Below, piece by piece: positions 17,972-28,540 of a stretch of 64,000 nt of DNA. Source of the DNA: Devosia sp. Root436. Its GTDB lineage: Bacteria; Pseudomonadota; Alphaproteobacteria; Rhizobiales; Devosiaceae. The notes under the pieces are model-generated. The model saw nothing but the letters and a program-made list of their open reading frames with translations. It had not been told where the DNA came from and did no database searches. The first letter of the stretch is position 1, and each line of letters starts with the position of its first letter. The position numbers and the translations under genes were made by a program. The stretch covers positions 124,001-188,000 of the forward strand of contig NZ_LMEM01000014.1 of assembly GCF_001426345.1 (NCBI RefSeq), read 5' to 3'.

Positions 17972-20900
17972 TCAGCTCGCCTCGCGAAAACTCTCGGCTG
18001 TGGTCAGGTCTACCGATACCAGCTGGCTCACGCCGCGTTCGGCCATGGTGACGCCGAACAGGCGGTCGACCCGGCTCATGGTGATCGGATTGTGGGTGAT
18101 GACCATGAAGCGCGTATTGGTACGCTGGCGCATGGAATCGAGCAGGTTGCAGAAGCGTTCCACATTGGCGTCGTCGAGCGGGGCATCGACTTCGTCCAGC
18201 ACGCAGATCGGCGCCGGGTTGGTGAGGAAGACCGCAAAGATCAGGCTCATGGCGGTGAGCGCCTGTTCGCCGCCCGACAGCAAGGTCATGGTCTGCGGCT
18301 TCTTGCCCGGCGGGCGGGCGATGATTTCGAGGCCCGCTTCGAGCGGATCGTCGCTTTCCACGAAGCTGAGTTCGGCCGTACCGCCGCCGAACAGGCTGGT
18401 GAACAGCTCCTGGAAATGCGCGTTGACCTTGACGAAGGCCTCGTTGAGGCGGGTGCGGCCTTCGCGATTGAGCGACTGGATGCCCTGCCGGAGCTTGGCG
18501 ATCGCCTCGATCAGGTCGTCCTTGTCTTTGACCATCAGGTCGAGCTTTTCCTGAACCTCCACCGCTTCCTTTTCGGCGGAAAGGTTGACGCCGCCGAGGC
18601 GTTCGCGCTCGGCCTTGAGGCGATCGACCTTCTGCTCGGTGGCGGCCTCCGAAGGCAGGGGCTCGCCGGCGCGAATGCCCGAGGCTTCCAGCGTCTTGCT
18701 GGCGGGAATGTCGAGAATTTCCTCGATCTGGCGCTCGATCTGCTGGCGCTGGGCGATGAAGCCCTTGATGCGCTCCTCGATACGGGTCAGCTCGATGCGG
18801 GCATTGCCCAGGAGGTCACCGGCAGCCTTGAGCGCCTTGTCGGCGTCGCGCCAGCCCGACTGGGCGACGTTGAGGCTGTCTCCGGCAGCCTTGTGTTCGA
18901 TCTTGGCCTGCTCGATCTGGTCGTCGAGTTGCGCCCGGCGGGCGGCGAAGCCATCGGGCGTCTCGTTGACGGTGGCAAGCTGGGCGCTGACCTCGGCGCT
19001 ACGCTGGTCGAGGGTCGAAAGCTGGGCGAGGGCGCCATCGCGGCGGCGCTGCCAGCTCTGGCTGTCGCGTTCGAGTTGCGCCAGGCGGCTTTCGCGCATG
19101 CGGGCGGCCGTCTCGAAACTGCCGAGCTTGAGCCGGGCCTGATCGGCCTGATCGCGGGCGGTGCCGAGGACGGCTTGGCGGGCGTCGGCCAGCCGGGCCG
19201 CGTCGTCCTCGGTACCGGCTTCGAGCAAGGCCTGATCGGCATCGGCGCGGATGGCCTCGGCTTCGCCGAGGCTGGAAGCAAGGCGGATGCGGGCTTCCTC
19301 CAGCGCCGACTGGCGCGTGGTGAGATCGCCGATGGCGCGCTGCGCCTTGTCGACTTCCGTTTGGGCGGCGCCGATGGCGTGCTGGGCGGCGCGCCAGGCC
19401 TCGCGGCGACTGCGCTCGTCCTGGCGGGCGGTGTCGAGCGTGGCGGTCAGCGCCTCGACATCGCGCTTCCAGCCATTGCGCTCGCCCTTGGCGCGGGCGA
19501 TCTCCTCATCGAGATCGGCCAAGCGATTGCGCTGGGCCAGGCGCTGCGCGGCGGCGCTCGGCGCATCAGCGGCGGCGATGAAGCCGTCCCAGCGCCAGAG
19601 GGCGCCATCAAGGGTGACGAGGCGCTGGCCGGGCTTGAGCGCGTGCATGAGGCCGGGGCCATCGGCGGCATCGATGAGACCGATCTGGTCGAGGCGGCGC
19701 TTGAGCAACGGACTGCCGGTGACATAGCGCGACAGTGGCTCGGCGCCCTGGGGCAGGGCGGCATCATCACTGTGATCGACGGGCACCGACCAGTGCATGG
19801 GCGCGCCGGCATCGGAGCTGGCTTCGAGATCGTCACCCAAAGCGGCGCCCAGCGCGGTTTCATAGCCTGATGTGACCTTGAGCTGGTCGACAATGGCTGG
19901 CCACAGGCTGGCGCCGACATTGAGCATCTTGCCCAGTGTCGCGGCCTCGGCTTCGAGACGATTGAGCGCGGCTTCGATCTCGGCAAGGCGCGGGCGGGCC
20001 GCATCGAGCCTGGTCTGCGCCACGGTGGTGGCTTCCTCCGCCACCGTGGCGAGCTGTTCGGCTTCGGCGGTACGGGCCTGCGCGGCGGCGAGGGCGGCGC
20101 GCATGAGGGCGAGGGTTTCATCGGCATCGAGGCTGGCGGCGACATTGCGCGCCTCATTCTCGACTTCGGCAATCTGCTGGGTCAGGCGGTTGATGCGGCC
20201 CATGGCATCCTGGGCCGAACGGATGGCCTGGGCGCGGCGCGCCCGGACCTGGGCCAGCGCATCGGCAGCAGCACGGGCATCCAGCTCGGCACTGGCGACG
20301 GCAGCGCGGGCGACACCAGCCGCGGTGCGGGCATGGTCGAAATCGGACTGTGCGGCTTCGCCTTCGCTGGCGAGGCGCGCCTGTTCCTCGGCATAGGCGG
20401 CGAGTGTCGCTTCGGCTTCAGTCACCAGTTCGCGCTCGCGGGTGCCGTCGGCGGCGAGCTGGCGGATGCGGTCTTCCAGTTCCGCGCGGCGCTGGCCGGC
20501 GCGGCGGGCTTCCTCGGCGAGCTGTTCGGCCAGGATCGTGTAGCGCTGCAGCACGGCGCCGGTGACGGCTTCGCGGTCGCGCAGGGGTTGCAGCGCCGCG
20601 TCGGCGGCTTCGAGCTTCTTTTGCGCTTGCAGTTCGAGATGGGTGGCATCGGCCAGCTCACGGACAAGAACGGCCTGCTGCGCCTCGGTTTCCTTCTCAG
20701 CGAAGCGGGCGGCAACCCAGCGGATATGATAGAGCGTCGCCTCGGCGCGGCGGATGTCGCCCGAGAGCGAACGATAACGGGTGGCGAGGCGCGCCTGGCG
20801 CTTGAGGGTTTCGAGCTGGGTCTCGACCTGGGCGATGATGTCGTCGACGCGCTCGAGATTGGCCTCGGCGCCGCGCAGGCGCAGCTCGGCTTCGTGCCGG

Positions 20901-21427
20901 CGCGAATGGAGGCCCGAAATGCCGGCGGCTTCTTCAAGCAGAGCGCGGCGGGCGGTGGGCTTGGCGGCGATCAGCTCGCCAATCTGGCCCTGCCGCACCA
21001 TGGCGGGCGAATGAGCGCCGGTGGACGCATCGGCAAACAGCAATTGCACGTCGCGGGCGCGCACTTCCTTGCCGTTGACGCGATAGACCGAGCCGGCCTC
21101 GCGCTCGATGCGGCGGGTGACTTCCAGCACATCGGCAGTATTGAGCGCGGCGGGGGCGGTGCGGTCACTGTTGTCGAGGACGAGGGTGACTTCGGCGGAG
21201 TTGCGGGCGGGGCGATTGCCGGAGCCCGAAAAGATCACGTCATCCATGCCCGAGGCGCGCATGGCCTTGTACGAGCTTTCGCCCATGACCCAGCGCATGG
21301 CTTCGACGAGATTGGACTTGCCGCAGCCATTGGGCCCGACAATGCCGGTGAGGCCCGGTTCCATGACGAGCGTGGTCTCGTCGCAGAACGACTTGAAGCC
21401 GTGGAGTTTGAGGCGGGAGAATTTCAT
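17972..21427 (-). CDS. smc: Chromosome segregation protein SMC
   Basis: SMC ATPase of 1151 residues, the core of the condensin-like complex that compacts and segregates the chromosome with ScpA and ScpB. The N-terminal Walker A is GPNGCGKSN (about 33-41), followed by a long coiled coil, the hinge around residues 490-620, a second coiled coil, then the C-terminal signature LLSGGEQALTAMSL and Walker B ICVLDEVDAPLDD. Length is normal. The ATG at 21427 gives MKFSRLKLHGFKSFCDE, the universal SMC start. It follows the DsbA-like gene on the same strand, separated by a mosaic repeat. Confidence 0.98.
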   Translation of the reverse strand: MKFSRLKLHGFKSFCDETTLVMEPGLTGIVGPNGCGKSNLVEAMRWVMGESSYKAMRASGMDDVIFSGSGNRPARNSAEVTLVLDNSDRTAPAALNTADVLEVTRRIEREAGSVYRVNGKEVRARDVQLLFADASTGAHSPAMVRQGQIGELIAAKPTARRALLEEAAGISGLHSRRHEAELRLRGAEANLERVDDIIAQVETQLETLKRQARLATRYRSLSGDIRRAEATLYHIRWVAARFAEKETEAQQAVLVRELADATHLELQAQKKLEAADAALQPLRDREAVTGAVLQRYTILAEQLAEEARRAGQRRAELEDRIRQLAADGTRERELVTEAEATLAAYAEEQARLASEGEAAQSDFDHARTAAGVARAAVASAELDARAAADALAQVRARRAQAIRSAQDAMGRINRLTQQIAEVENEARNVAASLDADETLALMRAALAAAQARTAEAEQLATVAEEATTVAQTRLDAARPRLAEIEAALNRLEAEAATLGKMLNVGASLWPAIVDQLKVTSGYETALGAALGDDLEASSDAGAPMHWSVPVDHSDDAALPQGAEPLSRYVTGSPLLKRRLDQIGLIDAADGPGLMHALKPGQRLVTLDGALWRWDGFIAAADAPSAAAQRLAQRNRLADLDEEIARAKGERNGWKRDVEALTATLDTARQDERSRREAWRAAQHAIGAAQTEVDKAQRAIGDLTTRQSALEEARIRLASSLGEAEAIRADADQALLEAGTEDDAARLADARQAVLGTARDQADQARLKLGSFETAARMRESRLAQLERDSQSWQRRRDGALAQLSTLDQRSAEVSAQLATVNETPDGFAARRAQLDDQIEQAKIEHKAAGDSLNVAQSGWRDADKALKAAGDLLGNARIELTRIEERIKGFIAQRQQIERQIEEILDIPASKTLEASGIRAGEPLPSEAATEQKVDRLKAERERLGGVNLSAEKEAVEVQEKLDLMVKDKDDLIEAIAKLRQGIQSLNREGRTRLNEAFVKVNAHFQELFTSLFGGGTAELSFVESDDPLEAGLEIIARPPGKKPQTMTLLSGGEQALTAMSLIFAVFLTNPAPICVLDEVDAPLDDANVERFCNLLDSMRQRTNTRFMVITHNPITMSRVDRLFGVTMAERGVSQLVSVDLTTAESFREAS

Positions 21428-21439
21428 GGTTCCCCACTT

Positions 21440-21581
21440 CCCCTCTGCCCTTGAGGGAGAGGGATAGAAAATCCTCGTTCAGAGGATTTTCGAGGGTGAG
21501 GGGTTCTTTCCGCGAGCTGAAAGCGTGGGAAGACCCCCTCATCCGTCGCTGCGCGCCACCTTCTCCCACGAGGGGAGAAGG
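21440..21581. repeat. RIME/REP-like mosaic palindromic element
   Basis: Same layout as 3291-3467: a CCCTTGAGGGAGAGGG left end, an internal hairpin at 21467-21491 (GAAAATCCTC, loop GTTCA, GAGGATTTTC, perfect 10-bp stem), a CCCCTCATCCG box and a CCTTCTCCCACGAGGGGAG right end. The internal stem differs in sequence from the 3315-3339 copy in both strands at once, while the loop is identical. It sits between the dsbA-like stop and the smc start, so it forms part of the smc leader. Confidence 0.82.
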
Positions 21582-21601
21582 TGAGCCAGTGCTCGCCAGG
21601 C

Positions 21602-22339
21602 TTATTGTGCAGGGGCCATTGCATCCGCAGCAGGGGCCATGGCATCGGTTGCTGCCGGAGCCTCGGCGGCGGGAGCAGTCGCCACGAAATCGGCAGGGAT
21701 GAGCGGGTCGATCTCAGCGGCGAGCTGCTCGAGCGTCTTGTCACCAGTGAGCGTCTTGCCGTTGACATAAAATGTCGGAGTGCCTGCCAGAGCGAATTCG
21801 TTGAGCGCCTGTTCGCGCAAGGCTTCCATCCCGGTGAACAGCTCCTGATTCGTCAATGCGGCATCAAAAGTTTCCTGGGTAAAGCCCAACTGCTTGGCGA
21901 TTTCGAGAATGGCGTCGCGCGGGGTCTGCGAGGCGGCCCAGGTGGTCTGGGTCTTGAAATAGGTCGCCAGGACATTGTGGTAGTTGGTCGGGCCGGCAGC
22001 CTCGGCCAGCATGAACACCGCCGCGTCGAGCACGTTGCGCACGAAGGGACGCACGATCAGCCTGACCTTGCCGGTGTTGACATAGGCTTCCACGAAGCCC
22101 GGCATCACATCATTGGAGAAGGCGGCGCAATGCGGGCAGGTCGGGGAGGCATATTCGATGACCGTGACAGGCGCGGCTTCGCTGCCCTGCACATGGTCAA
22201 CCACGCCGCCCGCGGGCGCCATCAGCTTGGCGACATCGACCATGTCCCCCTCGGCAGCACTGGCGGCGGCGACCCCGCACAGGCTCAGAGCCGATGCGGC
22301 AGCGGCCAGGATAAGGGTGTCACGGCGGTTGAATTTCAC
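21602..22339 (-). CDS. DsbA-family thiol:disulfide oxidoreductase
   Basis: Periplasmic thioredoxin-fold protein of 245 residues. The active site is CPHC in YASPTCPHCAAFS, and GTPTFYVNGK holds the cis-proline. An N-terminal signal (FNRRDTLILAAAASALSLCG) resembles a Tat/Sec signal. I chose GTG at 22339 because GGAGC lies eight bases upstream and the longer frame is not signal-like. The C-terminal tail has the repeat DAMAPA twice. Homologues lie next to smc in many Hyphomicrobiales; substrates are unknown. Confidence 0.92.
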   Translation of the reverse strand: MKFNRRDTLILAAAASALSLCGVAAASAAEGDMVDVAKLMAPAGGVVDHVQGSEAAPVTVIEYASPTCPHCAAFSNDVMPGFVEAYVNTGKVRLIVRPFVRNVLDAAVFMLAEAAGPTNYHNVLATYFKTQTTWAASQTPRDAILEIAKQLGFTQETFDAALTNQELFTGMEALREQALNEFALAGTPTFYVNGKTLTGDKTLEQLAAEIDPLIPADFVATAPAAEAPAATDAMAPAADAMAPAQ

Positions 22340-22457
22340 GGCTAACGCTCCTGTTTTGATGTGCGCGACACTACACGGGGCAATTGTGTGGGCAAGTGGG
22401 CACATTCATCAACCTACGGTGAACGCTCCGGTTGCATTGTCGCATATAATGGGTCGC

Positions 22458-22967
22458 TTATCGCTTCCCCGATCTGCTGGATAGCGCGTGACCCAATGTC
22501 CGCAACGCTTCCCTCAGATCATCGTCTGCCACTTCGGCCACCTGGGCCCCGACCTTTGCGATGACGCTCTGGCTCGGTTGGCTGTGTTTTTCGGCCTTGT
22601 CGCCTGAACCTGGCGTGAACGGCTCGGCCGAGAGTTTGACGGCCCCCACCAGCACGAAGCCGAAATAGCGGTTCACGGCGGCGGCGATCCTGGGACCCTC
22701 ATGGGCGATGGCCAGCGCGTGGCCGGGCACGCAGCGCAGCAGCAGCGTGGCGCCCTCGGCGCTGCGTTCGCCGCGCGGCCAGGTCAGCTTATCGGGGATG
22801 GCCACCGCGTCATAGGGCCTGGGCGCCATGGCCGACCAGTGGGTGATGATGTCCCGGCTGGCAAAGCCGCGCTTCTTGAGCACCGGATCGAGCGCGCCGC
22901 CGAGTATGTCGGCGACGGACATGGTCTTGTTGCGGCGCTTGGGCTCGGGAAGGTCGTCCTTGGACAT
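22458..22967 (-). CDS. DUF721 (DciA-like) protein
   Basis: Protein of 169 residues with an N-terminal DUF721 domain (VLKKRGFASRDIITHWSAMA, then GATLLLRCVPGHALAIAHEG) and a Lys/Asp-rich C-terminal extension. DUF721 proteins include DciA, the widespread loader of the replicative helicase DnaB in bacteria without DnaC. I chose ATG at 22967 because the N-terminus MSKDDLPEPKRRNKTMSVAD is typical; the frame is open further but runs antisense to mutY. It is divergent from mutY, with about 57 bases between the starts. Confidence 0.88.
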   Translation of the reverse strand: MSKDDLPEPKRRNKTMSVADILGGALDPVLKKRGFASRDIITHWSAMAPRPYDAVAIPDKLTWPRGERSAEGATLLLRCVPGHALAIAHEGPRIAAAVNRYFGFVLVGAVKLSAEPFTPGSGDKAEKHSQPSQSVIAKVGAQVAEVADDDLREALRTLGHALSSRSGKR

Positions 22968-23024
22968 GATGATGGAGTATCGCCATGCCGCTCTTGTGGG
23001 AAGAGGCGAGGTCGCTGTATCCCG

Positions 23025-24083
23025 ATGCTCATGTACCTTCCCGACCCCACCCCGATCGACGCGCCGGCCGTGCTGGCCTGGTATGACCGGCATGCGCGCG
23101 ACCTGCCCTGGCGGGTGTCGCCGGCCGACCGGGCGCGGGGCCTGCGGCCCGACCCGTATCGGATCTGGCTCAGCGAGGTGATGTTGCAGCAGACCACCGT
23201 CGCGGCGGTGAAGACCTATTTCCTGCGCTTCACCAGCCTGTGGCCAACCGTGTTCGACCTGGCCGCAGCGCCGCTCGACAGCGTGCTCAAGGAATGGGCG
23301 GGGCTCGGCTACTATGCCCGGGCGCGAAACCTGCATGCCTGCGCGCAGGCTGTGGTACGCGAACATGGCGGGGTGTTTCCGCAGAGTTCGGCGGGGTTGC
23401 AGGCGCTGCCGGGTGTGGGCGCCTATACCAGCGCCGCTATATCGGCGATCTGCTTTGACGAGCGTATCGCGGTGCTCGATGGCAATCTCGACCGGGTGCT
23501 GGCGCGCTACTATGCGCTGCCTGTGCCAGTGCGCGAAGCCAAGGAGGAACTGCGCGGCGCGCTGCAGGCCTCAGTGCCGGAGCGGGCGGGAGATTTTGCG
23601 CAGGCGATGATGGATCTGGGTGCCACCATCTGCTCGCCGCGGGCAGCTGCGTGCTTGCTGTGTCCGATCCAGCCCGGCTGCCTTGCGACGAAAACTACCG
23701 ATCCGACGCGCTACCCGCTCAAGGCGGCCAAGGCAGAGCGGCCGGTGCGCAAGGGCCATGCCTATGTGATGGTCGACGCGGATGGCGACGTCTACCTGCA
23801 GAGCCGGCCGGAAAAGGGCCTGCTTGGTGGCATGACCGAGGTGCCCGGGTCGGACTGGGCGGCGGTGCTGCCACGCGCCGATTTTCCGGTGGAGGCCACC
23901 TGGCAGCATCGCGGCAGGATCGTGCATGTCTTCACGCACTTCCGGCTGGAGCTGGAAGTGTGGTCGGCAGTGGTCAGTCCCGAAGCGCTGGCCAGCGGTT
24001 GGTGGACGGCGCGCCGGGCGCTCAGGGGCGAGGCGCTGCCAACCCTGTTCCGCAAGGTGCTGGCCGAAGCCGGGCTCGATTAG
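23025..24083 (+). CDS. mutY: A/G-specific adenine glycosylase
   Basis: Base-excision enzyme of 352 residues that removes adenine opposite 8-oxoguanine. Catalytic E51 lies in SEVMLQQTTV, the helix-hairpin-helix is LPGVGAYTSAAI, and the catalytic aspartate D152 is in VLDGNLDRVLAR. The 4Fe-4S cysteines C203, C210, C213 and C219 have the standard C-x6-C-x2-C-x5-C spacing. A C-terminal NUDIX-like domain that reads 8-oxoG follows. ATG at 23025 or 23031 are both possible. The stop overlaps the convergent diguanylate cyclase stop by four bases. Confidence 0.97.
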   Translation: MLMYLPDPTPIDAPAVLAWYDRHARDLPWRVSPADRARGLRPDPYRIWLSEVMLQQTTVAAVKTYFLRFTSLWPTVFDLAAAPLDSVLKEWAGLGYYARARNLHACAQAVVREHGGVFPQSSAGLQALPGVGAYTSAAISAICFDERIAVLDGNLDRVLARYYALPVPVREAKEELRGALQASVPERAGDFAQAMMDLGATICSPRAAACLLCPIQPGCLATKTTDPTRYPLKAAKAERPVRKGHAYVMVDADGDVYLQSRPEKGLLGGMTEVPGSDWAAVLPRADFPVEATWQHRGRIVHVFTHFRLELEVWSAVVSPEALASGWWTARRALRGEALPTLFRKVLAEAGLD

Positions 24084-25255
24084 GCGGCCTGCAGCGGCGA
24101 GTGGGGCGCGAGAACCTCGGCGTGGTGGTTCTTGACGGCCGTGAAGTCCACCACCCGGTTGCGACCGGTTTCCTTGGCCTGATAGAGCGCCACATCGGCG
24201 CGGCGGAAGGCGGTGCGCGGCGACTCGCCGGGGGCACATTCGGAAACGCCGAAGCTGGCGCTGAGCCGTTCGCCGGCAGCCAGGATCGGGTGCATGGTTT
24301 CGTTGAAGCGCGCCCGGATCATGTCGGCGAGGGCAAATGCCTCCTCGGCCGACTTGCCGGGCAGCAGCAGCGCGAATTCTTCGCCGCCGATGCGGCCGGC
24401 ATGGTGCCCGGTGCGGGCCAGCAGAATGGCAAAGGTGCAGATCACGTCATCGCCAGCCTCGTGGCCGAACCGGTCATTCACCAGCTTGAAGTGATCGATA
24501 TCGCAGAAAATCACGGCGCCGCCCTCGCTCAGGCTGTTTTCCGCGGCCGTATCGAAGGCGCGGCGGTTCAGCAGGCCCGTGAGGCCATCATGCTCGGACT
24601 GGCGCTGATAGGCAGCGATGACGTCGCTGACATTGCGCGCCAGCACCAGGAAGATGACCGGTGGCACCAGCAGCCCCGAGACGCTCATCACCACGGTCTC
24701 GAACACCGATTCATGCAGCTCGGCAAAGGTTGCGTCCGCGCCAAAAAGGACGAGCACCACCGGAATTCGGATGGCGCAGGTTATCGTGATCAGGCCGAGG
24801 CCTATGGTCAGCATGGTATCGAGCGGGCGACGCTGCGCCTGCCGAATCCACTGGATCATCGCATCGGTGACGGCAATGGTGCAGGCCGCCTGGATGCTCA
24901 GCGCCTGATAGAAGAAGGGAACGTCGAGCAGCAGCAGGATCACCGCGAGCCCGGACAGGGCAGCGACCACCGATATAAGGGCGCGGCCCTGCGAGGCGTG
25001 CGGTGACATCCACCTTACGGCCTGGCCGGCGCAGAGGTAGCCGAGCGGGGCAAGTGTCGCGGCAGCGGCGACTTCCCACACCCCGCCGCCCGCAAGGGTC
25101 ATGACCAGGGTCTGCGTACTCCCGGCGGCCAGGGCAACGGCAAGCCACGCCATCGGCACATTGCCCCGCATGCCCATGCTGGCGCCGGCGCAGAGCGCTG
25201 ACGAAAATCCGAGCAAGGCGGCAATTACGATGTTGAGCCCAACCAGAACGGTCAT
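24080..25255 (-). CDS. Membrane-anchored diguanylate cyclase
   Basis: Predicted c-di-GMP synthase of 391 residues. About six membrane helices fill residues 1-220, followed by a GGDEF domain (about 225-380) starting at EHDGLTGLLNRRAF. The active-site motif is GGEEF at 290-294, the metal-binding FCDIDHFKLVND is intact, so activity is likely. No RxxD inhibition site precedes GGEEF. I chose ATG at 25255, preceded by GGGGGAG; the frame stays open upstream for another 128 codons but the added residues are not membrane- or domain-like. A terminator-like hairpin lies in its leader (25463-25484). Confidence 0.93.
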   Translation of the reverse strand: MTVLVGLNIVIAALLGFSSALCAGASMGMRGNVPMAWLAVALAAGSTQTLVMTLAGGGVWEVAAAATLAPLGYLCAGQAVRWMSPHASQGRALISVVAALSGLAVILLLLDVPFFYQALSIQAACTIAVTDAMIQWIRQAQRRPLDTMLTIGLGLITITCAIRIPVVLVLFGADATFAELHESVFETVVMSVSGLLVPPVIFLVLARNVSDVIAAYQRQSEHDGLTGLLNRRAFDTAAENSLSEGGAVIFCDIDHFKLVNDRFGHEAGDDVICTFAILLARTGHHAGRIGGEEFALLLPGKSAEEAFALADMIRARFNETMHPILAAGERLSASFGVSECAPGESPRTAFRRADVALYQAKETGRNRVVDFTAVKNHHAEVLAPHSPLQAA

Positions 25256-25592
25256 GGCAAGCTCCCCCAGCCAAACAACACAGGCGCCAATGCTGGGCGC
25301 TGCCGAGTTAACACCGGCCTTCGCCCGCGCCGATCCTGCCGCAGAGATGGCTGTTATCGTTAAGAAACTGGTTGCCGCCTGGTTTGCACTGCCATTGACA
25401 ACGCATCGGGCATCGACGACGCTCAGGGCATGAATTGCCGCCACGCCAGCTTCAAGACCTCGAAAAAAGCCCCGCATCGGGGCTGATGGTCGTCGCGCGC
25501 AGTTACTAGCAAGCATTCCGATCAGGTTGACCCCGCCGGTTTCGACGGGGCTTTGGCATGCATGCTCCGTCTCCGGCCACAGGAGATGAAAC
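25256..25592. other. Leader region between diguanylate cyclase and dapA homologue
   Basis: About 340 bases between divergent genes. It holds a strong minus-strand terminator-like hairpin (25463-25484), a second GC hairpin at about 25530-25550 (CCCCGCCGG, loop, CGACGGGG) and the ribosome site AGGAGA just before the dapA-like start. A short frame (ATG at 25516, minus) runs through the first hairpin and is described under findings. No protein gene is called here. Confidence 0.6.
25463..25484 (-). terminator. Terminator or attenuator hairpin in the cyclase leader
   Basis: On the minus strand AGCCCCG, loop ATG, CGGGGCT are followed by a run of six T residues (plus-strand AAAAAA at 25463-25468). 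It is a textbook intrinsic terminator shape, but no minus-strand gene ends here; the nearest downstream gene is the diguanylate cyclase about 210 bases on. It may therefore end a short RNA or work as an attenuator. Confidence 0.75.
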
Positions 25593-26480
25593 ATGAATAC
25601 CCCTTCCGGCCTGCACGGCCTCTGGCTGCCGTTGATCACGCCGTTTCACGACGGCGCACTCGATGAGACATCCCTGCGCCGGCTGGTGGCACACTATGCC
25701 GCCGAGCCGGTCGACGGCTTCATCCTTGGCGCCACGACCGGTGAAGGCATGGCGCTCGACGAGACGGAGACCCGGCTTCTCGTGGCGGTGACGCGCGACG
25801 CGCTCCAAGCAGCGGGACGGGACGTCCCGATCTATCTCGGCCTGTCCGGGGCCGTTACAGGCAAGCTCGCCAAGACGCTGGAGCAGAGCGCGGCCTGGGG
25901 CATGGATGGCTACCTGGTCGCCTGTCCCTACTACACGCGGCCTTCACAGGAGGGCCTGTTCCAGCACTTCTCGGCTCTGGCTGACGCGACGGACCGGCCG
26001 ATCCTCATCTACAACATTCCCTACCGAACCGGCGTCAACATGGGCAACGAGACCATGCTGCGGCTGGCCGAAAGGTCCAATATCGTTGGCGTCAAGGATT
26101 GCTGCGCCGACCCGGCCCAGACCCTGGACCTTATCCGCCACAGGCCAGCCGGTTTCACTGTCCTGACCGGCGAAGACGCCCATTTCTACAGTGCGCTGAC
26201 CAGCGGCGCCGACGGCGCCATTCTCGCTTCGGCCCATGTCCATACATCCGGCTTCGCCGGCATTCGCAACAAGCTGCGGGCGGGCGACCAGCCCGATGCC
26301 CTGGCCGATTGGCAGCGCCTGGTGGACATACCCCGCCTGCTGTTTTCCGAACCAAGCCCCGGGGCCATCAAGCATTGGCTCTGGCGTTCCGGCCTGATCG
26401 ACAGCCCGGAAATGCGGCTGCCCATGGTGCCGGTGAGTGCGGAGCTGGCGGGACGGATCGAGCGGGCGATCGGATCCTGA
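25593..26480 (+). CDS. dapA: Dihydrodipicolinate synthase family protein (DapA)
   Basis: TIM-barrel class I aldolase of 295 residues, most like 4-hydroxy-tetrahydrodipicolinate synthase of lysine and diaminopimelate synthesis. The Schiff-base lysine is K168 in GVKDCCADP, the proton-relay tyrosine is in YNIPYRTG, and GATTGEG is the substrate-carboxylate loop, which in classic DapA reads TTGES. AGGAGATGAAAC precedes ATG at 25593. The altered loop leaves open a related keto-acid aldolase. It stands alone, convergent with ccrM. Confidence 0.85.
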   Translation: MNTPSGLHGLWLPLITPFHDGALDETSLRRLVAHYAAEPVDGFILGATTGEGMALDETETRLLVAVTRDALQAAGRDVPIYLGLSGAVTGKLAKTLEQSAAWGMDGYLVACPYYTRPSQEGLFQHFSALADATDRPILIYNIPYRTGVNMGNETMLRLAERSNIVGVKDCCADPAQTLDLIRHRPAGFTVLTGEDAHFYSALTSGADGAILASAHVHTSGFAGIRNKLRAGDQPDALADWQRLVDIPRLLFSEPSPGAIKHWLWRSGLIDSPEMRLPMVPVSAELAGRIERAIGS

Positions 26481-26555
26481 CCCGACCACCGGGAGATGGC
26501 CTGGGGATCGGTTGATGGTCGAGGCCGGCAGGGCGCTCGAGAAGGCGAACGGGCA

Positions 26556-26587
26556 ATAAAAAGGCCGCCGGGGCAAACCGGCGGCCA
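26556..26587 (-). terminator. Intrinsic terminator of ccrM
   Basis: On the minus strand GGCCGCCGG, loop, CCGGCGGCC are followed by TTTTTATTG. It lies about 36 bases past the ccrM stop. The plus-strand dapA homologue also ends nearby, though the T-run favours the ccrM direction. Confidence 0.88.
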
Positions 26588-26622
26588 GTCAGTAGAGCCT
26601 GAGATGTGATTGGAGGTCAGGA

Positions 26623-27847
<1,225 letters not shown>

Positions 27848-28510
27848 CTAGGCTACCCGCACCGTGCCGCGCACGCGTTCCCAGGCTTCCGCTACCGGGG
27901 CGAATTCCTCGCGATGATGGCGGCAGGGGCCGTGTTCCACCAGGGCGCGCATATGCTGGGGGGTGGAATAACCCTTGTGGCCGGCAAAGCCGAAATCAGG
28001 CGCGTCGCCATCCATGATGCGGCACATGCGGTCGCGCGTGACCTTGGCGACGATGGAGGCGGCGGCAATGGAAACGCTGCGGCCGTCGCCGCCGATCAGC
28101 GCCAGACCTTCGCAGGGCAGGCCCATCGGCACGTCGCGGCCATCGATCAGCACGCGGTCGGGGCGGAGGCTGAGGCTGCTGGCCGACTGGGCCATGGCCC
28201 ATAGGGTGGCGCCCCGGATATTGCGGCTGAGGATGATCGAGGGCGGCGCGACGACGACCGAAATGGCGCGCGCGGTGGCGATGATCTGCCCGAACAGCAG
28301 CTCGCGCTGTTCCTCGGTCAGCTTCTTGGAATCGTTGAGACCGGGCGGGATGGCAGCGGCGTCGAGCACCACGGCCGAAACCACGACCGGCCCGGCCAGC
28401 GGCCCGCGCCCGGCTTCATCGACGCCGGCGACGACACGGACGCCGCGCGCCATGAGCTCGCGCTCATGGCTATAGTCGGGCTCGGTCTGGATGGACGAAT
28501 CGAACAGCAT
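27848..28510 (-). CDS. rnhB: Ribonuclease HII
   Basis: Endonuclease of 220 residues that cuts RNA in RNA-DNA hybrids and single ribonucleotides in DNA. The motif GVDEAGRGPLAGPV holds the first catalytic DE pair, and NDSKKLTEEQRE and the later IDGRD and AASIVAKVTRDR segments complete the active site. It lies upstream of ccrM on the same strand, 91 bases apart, an arrangement seen in other Hyphomicrobiales. Confidence 0.97.
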   Translation of the reverse strand: MLFDSSIQTEPDYSHERELMARGVRVVAGVDEAGRGPLAGPVVVSAVVLDAAAIPPGLNDSKKLTEEQRELLFGQIIATARAISVVVAPPSIILSRNIRGATLWAMAQSASSLSLRPDRVLIDGRDVPMGLPCEGLALIGGDGRSVSIAAASIVAKVTRDRMCRIMDGDAPDFGFAGHKGYSTPQHMRALVEHGPCRHHREEFAPVAEAWERVRGTVRVA

Positions 28511-28540
28511 GCCGCCAGCATCCGCCCGCCACGCGCCAAG

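Noticed and set aside
17912..19870. 652-codon plus-strand frame opposite smc
   Set aside because: SMC is certain on the minus strand; the frame is its complement.
25256..25639. N-terminal extension of the diguanylate cyclase
   Set aside because: The frame is open but the extra 128 residues are not membrane-like and it crosses a terminator hairpin; ATG 25255 has a strong ribosome site.
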